A DNA stretch of 64,000 nt from Amoebidium appalachense (taxonomy: Eukaryota; Ichthyosporea), in contig CAVNZM010000010.1 in assembly GCA_963693365.1 (NCBI GenBank), positions 6,448,001 to 6,512,000 on the forward strand, given 5' to 3'. Shown here piece after piece: positions 53,927 to 64,000 of this stretch. The position numbers and the translations under genes were made by a program. The notes under the pieces are model-generated. The model saw nothing but the letters and a program-made list of their open reading frames with translations. It made no database searches and had not been told where the DNA came from. Position 1 is the stretch's first letter, and each line of letters opens with the position of its first letter.

Positions 53927-54075
53927 TATTGTCGAAGAAGGTGGATGTGTGGTTTGCATGCCACCTACCACGTGCCCCTCCTCCCCCACCAACCACCCAG
54001 TCCAAGACCCCATCATGACATCCATCCAATCAAATCCCACCCTGGTGCAACCATCCGATCAGATCTCTCCGTCAC
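52399..54075. other. Convergent 3' intergenic region
   Basis: It lies between the stops of the reductase (plus) and the peptidyl-tRNA hydrolase (minus). AAATAAATATC near 52900 is a possible polyadenylation signal for the reductase. A G run (53105-53140), a (GTG)n stretch (53421-53443) and GAG/G tracts (53860-53925) are present. No gene is recognised. Confidence 0.5.
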
Positions 54076-54361
54076 CTAGCCAGTGGACCCGAACCCTATG
54101 GGCCCTCCACACCTTTCCAACCGTGCACACAGTGCGGCTATGGAAGAATCTAGGGCTTCTGGAACTTTCCTTTGCTCTGTGGCTGTGAACTCCTGCAATA
54201 CGTAGTTGACGACATCACTCTTGTTGGCTGGCCGGTCAATACCAATGCGCAGACGGTGGATCTTCTGTGTGTGTGTGTGTATGTGTGGGTGGGTGGGTGA
54301 GGGGAGGGGGGGGGGGGGGGGGGGGGGGAGTGTGTGTGAGTGTGTGTGAGTGTGTGAGTGT

Positions 54362-54404
<43 letters not shown>

Positions 54405-54433
54405 AGTGTGTGTGGTGGTGGGTGGGTGGGTGG

Positions 54434-54509
<76 letters not shown>

Positions 54510-55204
54510 CATGTATATGCATGTATGTGTGTGTGTTTGTATGCATGTGCGTGTGTGCATGTGTGTGTGTGTGTGTGCATGTGTGTGCGCGTGTATGTGT
54601 GTGCATGTGTGTGCCCATGTGCCGGCATGTGTGTCGTGAGGGATTGGGGGTTAGTGGTGTGTAGGTATTCTTTGGTGGGGTGTCTCGCGTGCTTGTGCGT
54701 GTATATGTGTTGTTTGCGTGCGTGCGCATGTGCGTGCATGCGCATGTGCCCGTGTGTGTGAGTGCTTGTCTGGATATGCTTGCATACAAATCGCTGGGCA
54801 AAGAGGAAGACAAACAGAGAGAAGAGAACAGGGGGGAGGTGGGGGGAGAATCCCTTTAGAAACTATAAACGCGGCAAGTTTAGCATGCAAAACCCAACTG
54901 ACATGACACCTCGGAGTCAGGAGACAGGACCAAAGCCCGCGTACGAGAACGGCAGAGAAAAACAGGGGCGAGGCAGGGGAGGGGAGGGGGAGAAGGGGAT
55001 GGGGGTGACGGGAGGGGGGAAGAGACGGGGGGGAGGGGGGGAGGGGGGGGGGGGGAGGCAAAACACACATCCGTTTTCAGGCATGACTGGGCGGATCGGA
55101 CACCATTGTGACCATTTGCACTCCCTCCCTCCTTGAACCCCCACTTGCCCAGAGGTCGGTCTAGATCGTCCTGAATGAGCCAAAGTGTGCACTCATTAAC
55201 GTGG

Positions 55205-55294
<90 letters not shown>

Positions 55295-55324
55295 GTGTGT
55301 GAGTGTGTGAGTGTGTGAGTGTGT

Positions 55325-55368
<44 letters not shown>

Positions 55369-56021
55369 GCGTGTGCGCGTGGGCGCGCATCTGTGTGTGC
55401 GTGTAAGAGTAGAGGCTTCAGTCAGTCAAAGCAGGTTCTCAAATATGTGCTACCTTGGAAGCACGAACTGTGAGAGAACCAGAAGGTGTTGGGTTAAAGT
55501 GAGAAAACGCAGTCCCTTTAAAGGAACACAGACATAGACATAGACAGGGAGCTGTATGTTTTAAGGGGTTGGGATCATGGACGAGGACACAGTTAACGAC
55601 AAAACACCAGAAAAAAAACATAAAAAAAATCAGGGTACCTCCCCCCCCCCCCCCCACAAAAAAAAGGGGGGAGGGGGGGGGAGGGAGGGGGGTAGGCACG
55701 TACGTCACATCCCCAAGATAGTGTTTGACTGCCTTGGCCACTGCCTTTCCATTCTCGTTCATGTAGAGCCGTGGCCGCAGTAGGATGAGCTCATGTGTGC
55801 GGCCGTCAGATCGAGGGAGCGTAACCTAAAAACATAATTACGTGTGTCGATTTACTAATCGGCTACTTAAACTGAGCAGGGCGCCAGCATGCGTAACGTG
55901 ACGTTGCTAGCACAAAAAAGGGTGTGTGTGTGTTTTTTTTTTTGGGGGGGGGGGGGAGGGGGGAGGGGGGGGAGGGGGGAGGGCGGGGGGATTTGGGGAG
56001 GCAAAAAGGAGAAAGATCCAT

Positions 56022-56057
<36 letters not shown>

Positions 56058-56104
56058 GGAGAGGTGTGCTCCAAAAGCATAACACGGTCGTGAGCCCGTT
56101 GTGT

Positions 56105-56163
<59 letters not shown>

Positions 56164-56617
56164 GGGGGGGAGAGGGACGGAGGGAGGGGGAGGAGGAGAG
56201 GGGAGGGAGTGTGTGTGGTTGGGGGGGGGGGGGGGAGGGGGAGGGGGAAGGGGGGGGGGGGGGGGGGGGGGGGAGAGTAGGAGAGAGGTAAACGAAAAGG
56301 CAACAGGGGGGCAGAAAAGGAGAACTAACCCCCTCCTCCGTCCCGCCCCCCCCCCCCCCGGGGGGAAGGGGATGGGGGGGAACACAGCAAAAGCAGGGGG
56401 GATTATAATAACTCAGGGCACACACAGGAACGGAATAAGTGGAGACGGAAGTTACGGCTGATGCTCAGACGAAGAGACAAACAACACAGGAAAAGGTCGA
56501 AAAGGGTGGGGGGGGGGGGGGGGGGGGGGGGGGGAGGCAACGCAAGTGACGTAAAAAAAAAAAAGTGATTGTGTTGTACTAGAACATACATCCTATGCCG
56601 GAGAAAGCGGGCAAGCA

Positions 56618-56652
<35 letters not shown>

Positions 56653-57000
56653 TGGGGGGAGGGAGGAGGAGGATGGGGGGGGGGGGGGGGAGGGGAGGGG
56701 GGAAGGGAGGGGGAGGGGGGAGGGAGGGGGGGGGGGGAGAACCTTTGCCACGCTAGCCAGCAAAGAGCGGTCTGTGGCCCACTGTGCCGAATGTTGGGCT
56801 GCCAGCCGGTCCACAAACATCATCCCTATGTTGTGCCGCGTGTTTGGTAGGGTGTGGTTGCCTAGGCCCACAATCTGCAAGGGAGGAGATTTTAGCAACT
56901 GAGTCTTCCATGCCGAGATGCTAACATCCTCTGACATAACTGAGATGCTAAAAGCCTCTGGCATATACGTTATTCTGCACGTGTCCATAAATTCTTCCAA
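54076..57000 (-). CDS. Peptidyl-tRNA hydrolase (Pth type), 4 or more exons
   Basis: Minus-strand exons in order: 56743-56874, 55709-55825, 55069-55170, 54076-54264 (TAG). All join in phase 0. It cleaves peptidyl-tRNA released from stalled ribosomes (family knowledge) and in opisthokonts is usually a mitochondrial PTRH1-type enzyme. IVGLGNHTLPNTRHNIGMMF holds the catalytic Asn and His (GLGN, RHN). LRPRLYMNENGKAV matches the KPxTYMNxSG block. DDLDRPLGKWGFKEGG carries the catalytic Asp, ANGHNGVRS the substrate-contacting Asn, and HRLRIGIDRP the closing strand. The VLVxH strand before DDLD is not encoded by the joined exons, so a small exon may be missed between 55709 and 55170. The open frame runs upstream to ATG 57000, but a TTGCAG acceptor just before IVGLGN suggests a separate first exon. 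Confidence 0.87.
54262..54620. repeat. (GT)n-rich intron of the peptidyl-tRNA hydrolase gene
   Basis: Long GT arrays (about 54364-54402 and 54438-54506), a G run (54308-54330) and GTGTGAGT variants begin almost at the splice acceptor of the last exon. Confidence 0.92.
55206..55375. repeat. (GT)n microsatellite, about 150 bp
   Basis: Pure GT for about 85 bp is followed by GTGTGAGT variants and a second GT block. Confidence 0.93.
55930..56300. repeat. G-run cluster in the hydrolase gene
   Basis: T11-G14 (55935-55957), G34 (56023-56056), (GT)n-G44 (56101-56162) and further G runs to 56273. It continues at 56506-56534, 56619-56651 and 56677-56690. On the transcribed (minus) strand these are C runs. 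Confidence 0.92.
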
Positions 57001-57748
57001 TCAACCCCGCGCTCGCCTCCACAGCAAGGCACTAAGGCAAGCACACCCCTTTTCCCCTAGCCCACGTCAGTGTGAGCACACAAGGTCGGGTCTATTTGCG
57101 TGAGCAGCTGTGTCAAATAACTCCGGCAAACCTGTAATCCCCTGCATGCAGCCGAAGGGCTGAGCGAAATGTGTTAAGAAAGCACGCTTGATTATCCTTC
57201 ACTGTTGCCAGCTGCAGGGGGTCGTTTCCACAGTGCCCAGTACCCATTCACAGGCACAGCAGCCGTATAAGGTTGCTACAAAGCATCGGGGCGCTAGAAG
57301 AGAATTTTTGAAAGACAGAGGTGGTTCTAGTTTGTGTAAAAGAATGTGATGCACATGCTTTGGGGGGGGGGGGGGGGGGGGGGGGGGGTTGGTTTGCTAC
57401 CAAAGTGCGCAGCATGATGGCGTCGGAGCTTGACGGAACACCGTTGCTGCAGCAAGACATTAACAAGCCTCCACTTGCGTGCACGTGTGTGCTTGTTTTG
57501 AGGTGGAAACGAAGATTTTCAGGTGCCCTTGCTAAACCATCAAGCTATGTAAAGGTACGGTTTCTGTGATTGTCTGCCCTGACAGCTGACAGACGGGGTC
57601 TATTCTTGGAACCGGTGGTTTGGTGAGCATGTACATGTAGCATGTAGCATGTACCTCTTTTTTTGAGATCGTATTCTCAACCAGCTGGTGGCCCAACCAA
57701 AGAAAATCTGTAAATGTCTGTCTATCTCTCTCTATCTATCTATCTCTC

Positions 57749-57790
<42 letters not shown>

Positions 57791-58925
57791 GTCTCTCTCT
57801 CTCTCTTCCACCCTCCTCTTTACAGCTCGGCTGAGCTATGCTACTACAGTGAAGAATTTCAGGCCCTGGATTACGTAATATGCATATGAAGATCCGGGTT
57901 TATGATTGGCTAGACTACATATTAGATGAACTAATCATTCATTAAATGTTCATCTAATAGTGATTTTTTGTCTGGCGGCCATTGTGGCTCATATATAGGA
58001 GAAGATGTGAGGTATGCCAGATTTGTGCTGAGAAATAATGTTCTCACACTTGCAGATAGAAAAGAGCGCATAAAGTAATGTTGTAGCGTGTGTCACGGCG
58101 TAAGCTTTGCAACTGAATCACTGATCCTGGAGCTGGGATTGGAATGTTTCGAAAACGTGACATGCAGATGACGATCCAATGGGCATGAGCTCTGGCACCC
58201 GCGTAAGATCCGTGACCGCATGCCATGTAAAGACAAGCTTAGTTCGAAGGCCTGTTTTTTATATCGACGACTTAACAGAATAAAGCTTCTACTGTTTATA
58301 TTCCTATAATATTCTCAGCTACACATGCAGCTTCTATACTGTAATTCGTGACGCATGCGCATGTTCATGAGACGTAATTGGCATTCTACCAAACCAATCA
58401 AATCGATTCAGCCAGAGTCGGGCAAACTCACAGTAACATGTCGTCCTCTGCAACCAAGATCCAAAACACAAGCTGGCTGAAGGATCTAAAGGACACCAAG
58501 AATTTGGCAAAAAAAATGGTCGCGCTTTTGTTTTACATTAATTCTTTCAAAAATCAATTCCAGGGTAGCAAAAGAGACTGCTTATTGTATTATTTGTATT
58601 AAAAGTTTCCGTCAAGTTATTATTTGCCACGCTCAGATTGAATCGCGTGCTATTGGACGGTAGTAATGAAAATAGAAGATTCAGCTTCCGCGTGCCGCCG
58701 CACCGCTCAGCCCCAAACTGGGCTTCCTCTCTTTGACAAAAGACTCAACTAAACGTAACAGCCCAGATTCACAAACTCCGAGAAACATGGTTTTCAAACT
58801 CTTGAACACAAAATTAGCAACAAACGCTGGTTTGTAGACAGTAAACACTCAGTGAAGCTACAACATTAGGTCCCCGCAACATAGCACCCGCTCTGAAGTG
58901 GTAGGCTTGCAGCTGCTGCTAAAAA
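57001..58925. other. Divergent intergenic region between hydrolase and chitin synthase
   Basis: It contains a G run (57361-57388), (CA)n (57752-57787), and a 57840-58320 segment with inverted repeats and a TATATAGGA motif near 57993. The region should contain both promoters. No confident exon was found, though a first exon of the hydrolase may lie in 57001-57500. Confidence 0.5.
57921..57958. repeat. Perfect inverted repeat, 11-bp arms
   Basis: ATTAGATGAAC (57921-57931) faces GTTCATCTAAT (57948-57958) across a 16-nt AT-rich loop. It lies in the divergent intergenic region and may be a cruciform, a regulatory palindrome or a remnant of a mobile element. Confidence 0.8.
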
Positions 58926-59679
58926 ATGGAAGGCGACCAGGTATATTCAAATTCTCGTCCTATGGTGCGACCCAAAAGGGCCCCGCCAGTACCACAGCCT
59001 ACCGCCCCACCACGTCCTGAAAATCCTCCCCCCGTGGCCATTTCTAACAGACAGAGCACACACGTACGCATACCCCAACCCTACCAACCCCCACTCCCAC
59101 CACGCACGATTGCAGTGCCAGCGCAGGGTCACCATGTGGCGTTCCAGGACGGGGCTGTGGAGGTGCAAATGGTACCTCCTGCACTACCACCCAAGGCGGC
59201 CAAGACCTCTGACAAGGTGCAGCACAAATTGGTGCTGTCCACGTCAGACGCATCCATTTCCTCGGCCTCGTCCCCTTCATTTCCCCGTCTAGCCGAAGGT
59301 AAGAAATCCTGATTCAGAAGAATTTGTTTAACGTATTTGACTTCTTCTGAACTGTAATTACAATGCGCACAATGTAAACGCTAGCATATCAGATACGGTA
59401 TGGCGCATACGCCAGTATCATTATAGCTACACCTTCATAGGCATCACTTAAATATGCAAAAGTTATTGCATTTTGGCTCCTTTGGAACGAATGACTTGTC
59501 GCTGCAAGAGCAAATGCATCGGATTTCCAAGGGGAAATGTCACACACACACATCCACACACCTGTTCACAAACACGAGCACATACAGGCCGGCTCTCTCG
59601 TGTCTAGTGGTGAAGTATGCTGCCGCTGACGCATCCAAACCTGGTTAATATGACACACACATGCACACAATCTACCATG

Positions 59680-59743
<64 letters not shown>

Positions 59744-59768
59744 TTTTATTTTATTTTATTTTATCACG

Positions 59769-59819
<51 letters not shown>

Positions 59820-61470
59820 CGCGCGCGCGCGCAGCTTGAGATATCAGCACTAACACACACGCCCAACCAAACAGCATGCATAACCCAAATTTAAAATGAA
59901 ACGAGTCACCACACACACGCACACACAAACACACATAGCCGTGACATGCGCTCAACTTCTCCCAGCGTACCCCAATCATGCGACACTCACGACCCCTTTT
60001 CCCTATAGGCAAAAAGACAGGGGCACACATGGAAATACCCATGACCCCAGAGGAGACAACAAGTACCCGATTTGCCGCGTTTTGTGGCCCGACCCACTAC
60101 CACCCCGACCCCAACGAAATCAACAACTACTGGTGCGAAGATTACTTTAAGAACGGCACAGCGCATGATTGGTGGAGGCTGTGCGGTGTCATTTTCCCGT
60201 TCTTTAACGAGGAGGCTCACGAGTTAAAGAGGTCACTTTTGTCCATGCACCGGCAGGCGAAACAATTGCTCGAATTGGAAATGCGCGTGCATGTGATGAT
60301 AGTTATGGACGGGTGGTGGAAGGCAAGCAACAGCATGAAGGAATATATCAAACAGATGTTTCCAGCAAACCCTGGGGAGCAGCCGTGGTGGGAGGTGGTA
60401 GAGAGGCTACCTGCAGGCGACAACACGGTGGAGACGTATGTTGTGCAGAGAGTAGTGGTGGGCGCTGCAAACGGCCATGTGAGGGTGCGTGTCCCACCCT
60501 TTCCCTCGTTCCCCCACCTGCCCCGCTTTCCTCTGAGGCTCCCCCCCCCCCCTCCCCCCCCCCCCCTCTCCCCCCCCCCCCCCCCCCCCCCCCCCCCGAC
60601 TATCGGTTTGGCTTTTTTCAAGCCCAAAGCAATGGGTGATACCATATTTCCGGCTGACATCCGGGGGCATAGCTTTCCGTTCGAAGACGATAAAGTTCCG
60701 CCCTAGTAAGCGTGTTACTACCCTGCGGCGTGGGTCAAATCTCATATTTTCCCCTCTGATTACGAATTCTGTGGCCTTCGGGACTTAATTCTTTTCAGCT
60801 GGTGTAGTATGTTAGCCAGGGAAGTATCGACTTAGGTATCGACGGGGGAGCTTCCTAGAAGCCCCGTCTCCTGAGTTCCTATCTATATTTTTCTTGCTTC
60901 TGCTTACTGCTGCAACTTTAACCCCCGGCCTTTCCCACTGCCCTTGCCTGCATAAGCAACCCTGCTCGTCTCTGATCAAGACGGGTGACCTACTCATGTT
61001 CAAGTGAAACAGTATCTGAGTTGGGTTTCGTTAACGAGGGGAATAGGTCGAAACTCGGGTACTGTGGATGACGTGGGCCCCCCCTGAGGATGGGCTCTGC
61101 TTATTATGCATACTCTTTATGTATGGCTTGCATTCTGCATCGTGTTATCCGTTTGTTCTTGTGTACTTCGTACTTTTTGACGCATTCAAACCCCCCCCCC
61201 CCCCCCGGCCAAGCCCCTCCCTCTGCACTAGTGCACGCACATCACACCCATAAACACATCTATACACAAGCACACATGTCCTGCGCATGCGCGCGCACCC
61301 AGCGCGTGCATGCACGGACGCACACGCGCACGCACAGACACACACACCGTGCCAATTAAAATTTGATTGCCAAATAAACATAGCATATACAGAAACACCT
61401 GTCTGGCACCATACCACTGTGTAAAGCCATTTCAGACCTTCTGTTGTGAGTGTTCTGGTGATGCCCACCA

Positions 61471-61502
<32 letters not shown>

Positions 61503-61922
61503 CCCCACCCCACCCGCCGCAGCCCTCCCCCTCGCATATCTTCAAACACGTATCCCCGAACGGTTTCGAATTTCCGTGTTGCCTCCCTTTTCCTTAACTC
61601 TTTATTTCGATTTGCCTTGTGCCATATTTCTTCCCATTCGAAGTCCTTATTCCTGGTCCCTGTTAATCTCCCCCCCCCCCCCCCCCCAAAAAAAAAAAAA
61701 AAAAAAAACCCCTTACTTATCCCACCAGCCGCCAGTCACCTCCTGTACTTTTTGTTCTCTTTCGCAATGGGATCGGTTTATACATTTTTTTTTTTGCTAC
61801 CTTGCCTTTGCGAGTCATTTTCGTTGTATCTTGTTCTTCTGTTCTTTCCATTTTCCGTACATGCTATAGCTCGACACTAACCCTCCCCACCCCCTTCCCC
61901 CCTCGAGCTCTCCATCCCCCCC

Positions 61923-61966
<44 letters not shown>

Positions 61967-64000
61967 ACCCTCCAAAAAAAAAACACACTCTCTCTCTCTC
62001 CCGGCACACACACACCTACAGCTTGCACCGTGCATGATCGGAGACCGAGGCAAAAAGATCAAGGTTAGCCTCCTGATCAAACGGGACAACCGCCGCAAAC
62101 ATAACTCCCACCAATGGTTTTTCCAATCGTTTTGCGATGCCTACAAGTGCGATTACGCATTCGCGACCGATTGCGGCACGGCGTACGATTCTCGCTGTGT
62201 ATATTCTCTGGTGAAATATATGGATGAACATACAGAGTGTGCGGGTGTGACGGGGCGGCAGAGGGTCATGTCACGTGACATGCAGAGCTGCCAGGGCGAG
62301 GGCCCATTGGCTAGAATGTACCGCGCCGTCCAGTCGTTTGACTACGAGGCATCCATTTCTGCATTCCAGGTACATATGGGAAAATGGAGAGGTTAAGGGA
62401 GCCCCTAAGGTGTGCAAGTGCAGGGTTGATTAGACTGGAAGCTGCCTGTTTGTGCGTGCAAATTTGGCGAAATGATGGTGGAAACACGGGCATGTGGAGA
62501 TGGAGGAGAAAGGGGGAGATGGGAGGGTTAGGACACAAAAAAAAGAAGCAGGAATCTGATTACTGAAAGAGGGAGCAAGAAATAGAGGTGGCTTTTTTTT
62601 TTTTTTTTTCCCCCCTACCCCAATCCCTGCCCCCCTCCCCCCCCCCCCCTTTCCCCCCTTCTTCCCCCCCCCCCCCCCCCCCCCCCCGGGAAAAAAAAAA
62701 CCTAAAGTGCCTCAGACTATGAGGAGATTAGAGGGGAAAACGAGATAAATAGCCGGAAAGAAGAAGGAAATACCTTCACACAGAGCAAACTTGGTCGCCC
62801 ACACAATCAACCCTGCACAAGGACAACACAAGCATGCATCTCCCCACACCCTTTTCACATTCTCCTTCACGTAATCCTGACCCATTTCTCTCCCGCTTTA
62901 CAGGGCGGCTTTGCTCTTCTTGGTATGCTACCCGTCCTCCCAGGCCCGTGTGGGCTCTACCGTATGACTGATATAAGAGGCCGGTGTCTAGATTATTACT
63001 TCCAAACGGTCAACCACAACCCAGATACCTCCGGCATGCTCAAAGGAAACCTTCTACTTGCCGAAGACAGAGTTTTAAGCTACGCAGCATCGCTCATGAC
63101 GGGGAAATTCACTGCGTGGGTGCCCCACGCGACATTTTTCTTTGAGGCGGAGACAGACACGGACAAGTTTATTGCACAGAGGCGCAGGTGGACAAACGGG
63201 GCATATGCGGGATATGTTTACCTGCTGTTCCAGGTGAGGGGGTGCTGAGTGGATGAAGTGCAGTTTTTTTTTTTTTTTTTTTTTTTTTTTCCTGGGGCGG
63301 CGGGGGGGGGGGGGGGGGGAGGGGGGGGGGGAAGGGGGGGATACGGCAGTGGTTGGGGGTAATTTAAGGGGAGGGAAAAGGGGTGGAGGGGCCGGGGGGA
63401 GGGGGGGGTAAGGCATAAGAGGAGGGATCAGCCCGTGGTGAGATGACGATGGGAGAAGCAGGCAGATGGGTCGAGTGATAAGAAGGGATGGGGTAGGAAG
63501 AACTGGGGCCGGTTCGATTCAGTGCGCGCAAGATATGAAGTTGAAGAGTGGGGTTAGGCGGGGAATGGAAGGGGGGAGGGGGGTTTGGGGGGATCGGGGA
63601 AGGGAGGAGGGGGACGGGGGAAGGGGGGGATGTCGGGTGATTGAGTCGCTGCGGGCACATTAGATGGCCTAAAACATTGGGTTGGGTTGAATTCAAGTGT
63701 TTGGGAAAAAGAGGGAGGGGGGGGGGGGGGGGGGGGGGGATGCTAGTGTTGTGTGGTGAGGGCCGGGGGCCACCCGGAGAGGGGGGAGGCGGGGGGAGGG
63801 GGGGGGGGGGGGGGGTATATGAGTGAGTGATGTTTATTGGGAGAGATGTGGTATGCATGCATAATACCCTGTACACCAGTCATGACGGGGGAACATTTTC
63901 AGAATCCGGGGCTGATCTGGAACTCCAAGCACACATTCCACTTCAAGCTGGGCGTGACCTTCCTCCAATGGCTGCAGCTCATGCTATACACCCTCGTGAC
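58926..64000 (+). CDS. Chitin synthase (GT2, QRRRW type), 5' part, continues past window
   Basis: Exons: 58926-59298, 60009-60478, 62022-62369, 62904-63233, 63903-64000 (continues); phases all match. It polymerises UDP-GlcNAc into chitin at the plasma membrane (family knowledge). The start is supported by an in-frame TAA six bases upstream. Residues 1-125 are Pro-rich with several PxxP motifs, possibly SH3-binding and probably disordered. The catalytic region begins with WWRLCGVIFPFFNEEAHELK and MIVMDGWWKAS. Then come LIKRDNRRKHNSHQWFF, FATDCGTAYDSRC (DxG-type donor site), TGRQRVM, LPGPCGLYR, LLAEDRVL (acceptor-site EDR) and FIAQRRRWTNGAYAGY (product-binding QRRRW). TFLQWLQLMLYTLV at the window edge starts the C-terminal membrane segments. 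All catalytic motifs visible so far are intact. Confidence 0.95.
59690..59830. repeat. Two (CA)n arrays flanking an ATTTT-rich segment, chitin synthase intron
   Basis: CA units (59690-59741), TTTTATTTTATTTTATTTTA, a second CA array (59772-59818) and a GC dinucleotide tail (59819-59832). Confidence 0.92.
60540..60597. repeat. Poly-C tract abutting the duplicated segment
   Basis: C runs with single T interruptions end exactly where the 600-bp duplicated segment begins. Confidence 0.9.
60597..61198. repeat. About 600-bp duplicated segment, copy in a chitin synthase intron
   Basis: This is the same sequence as 48536-49137 at a constant offset. It lies in the intron 60479-62021. The near-perfect identity means recent copying, gene conversion or an assembly artefact. 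Confidence 0.9.
61470..61985. repeat. C-run and poly-C/poly-A junction cluster, chitin synthase intron
   Basis: C30 (61472-61501), C17-A21 (61671-61708) and C41 with a short gap then A (61926-61983) lie just upstream of the exon at 62022. Confidence 0.9.
63260..63800. repeat. T-run to G-run and further G tracts, last visible chitin synthase intron
   Basis: T26 (63265-63290) is followed by G-rich tracts (63301-63340), and later G runs lie at 63718-63739 and 63797-63815. Confidence 0.9.

Overview
This is a nuclear eukaryotic window. Its genes are split into many small exons with GT-AG introns, and splice phases can be checked from exon to exon. The gene content (methionine synthase reductase, a RasGEF_N/RasGEF exchange factor, a QRRRW-type family 2 chitin synthase, eukaryotic peptidyl-tRNA hydrolase) fits an opisthokont. 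A unicellular holozoan such as an ichthyosporean is my best guess, but this is inference and no marker settles it. The non-coding DNA is extreme: dozens of G or C homopolymers of 15-50 nt, (CA/TG)n and (GA/CT)n arrays, and compound tracts. Almost all very long open frames in the window are translations of these tracts, not genes.

Layout. 1-1546: no gene recognised. 1547-2086 (-): intronless small cupin protein. 2087-7677: microsatellite-rich, no gene recognised. 7678-10751 (+): 3' part of a gene resembling the N-formylglutamate amidohydrolase superfamily, with a 37-nt intron. 10752-13863: intergenic. 13864-31094 (+): 26-exon gene for a 997-residue Ras guanine-nucleotide exchange factor. One of its introns holds two mitochondrial-type tRNA genes (Arg and Glu, minus strand), one with a 33-nt insertion in the T loop. 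31095-39040: island of mobile and repetitive DNA. It holds a tandemly duplicated TATA-containing segment with 13-bp repeats, an 837-bp hAT-like element with 8-bp target duplication, a second inverted-repeat element, and a 3.3-kb TTAA-flanked element carrying a 340-codon ORF and about seven copies of a 180-bp satellite. 39041-52398 (+): methionine synthase reductase. 54076-about 57000 (-): peptidyl-tRNA hydrolase. 58926-window end (+): chitin synthase, cut by the window edge.

The genes do not form a pathway. Methionine synthase reductase and peptidyl-tRNA hydrolase converge at their 3' ends. Peptidyl-tRNA hydrolase and chitin synthase diverge from a shared region of about 2 kb. A segment of about 600 bp is identical, as far as I compared it, in an intron of the reductase and an intron of the chitin synthase, 12 kb apart.

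Exon coordinates were read by eye from splice consensus and phase. RasGEF phases close perfectly (2,994 nt). The reductase has one missing exon and one unresolved junction. The hydrolase may lack a small internal exon and a certain first exon. The amidohydrolase-like gene lacks its 5' exons.
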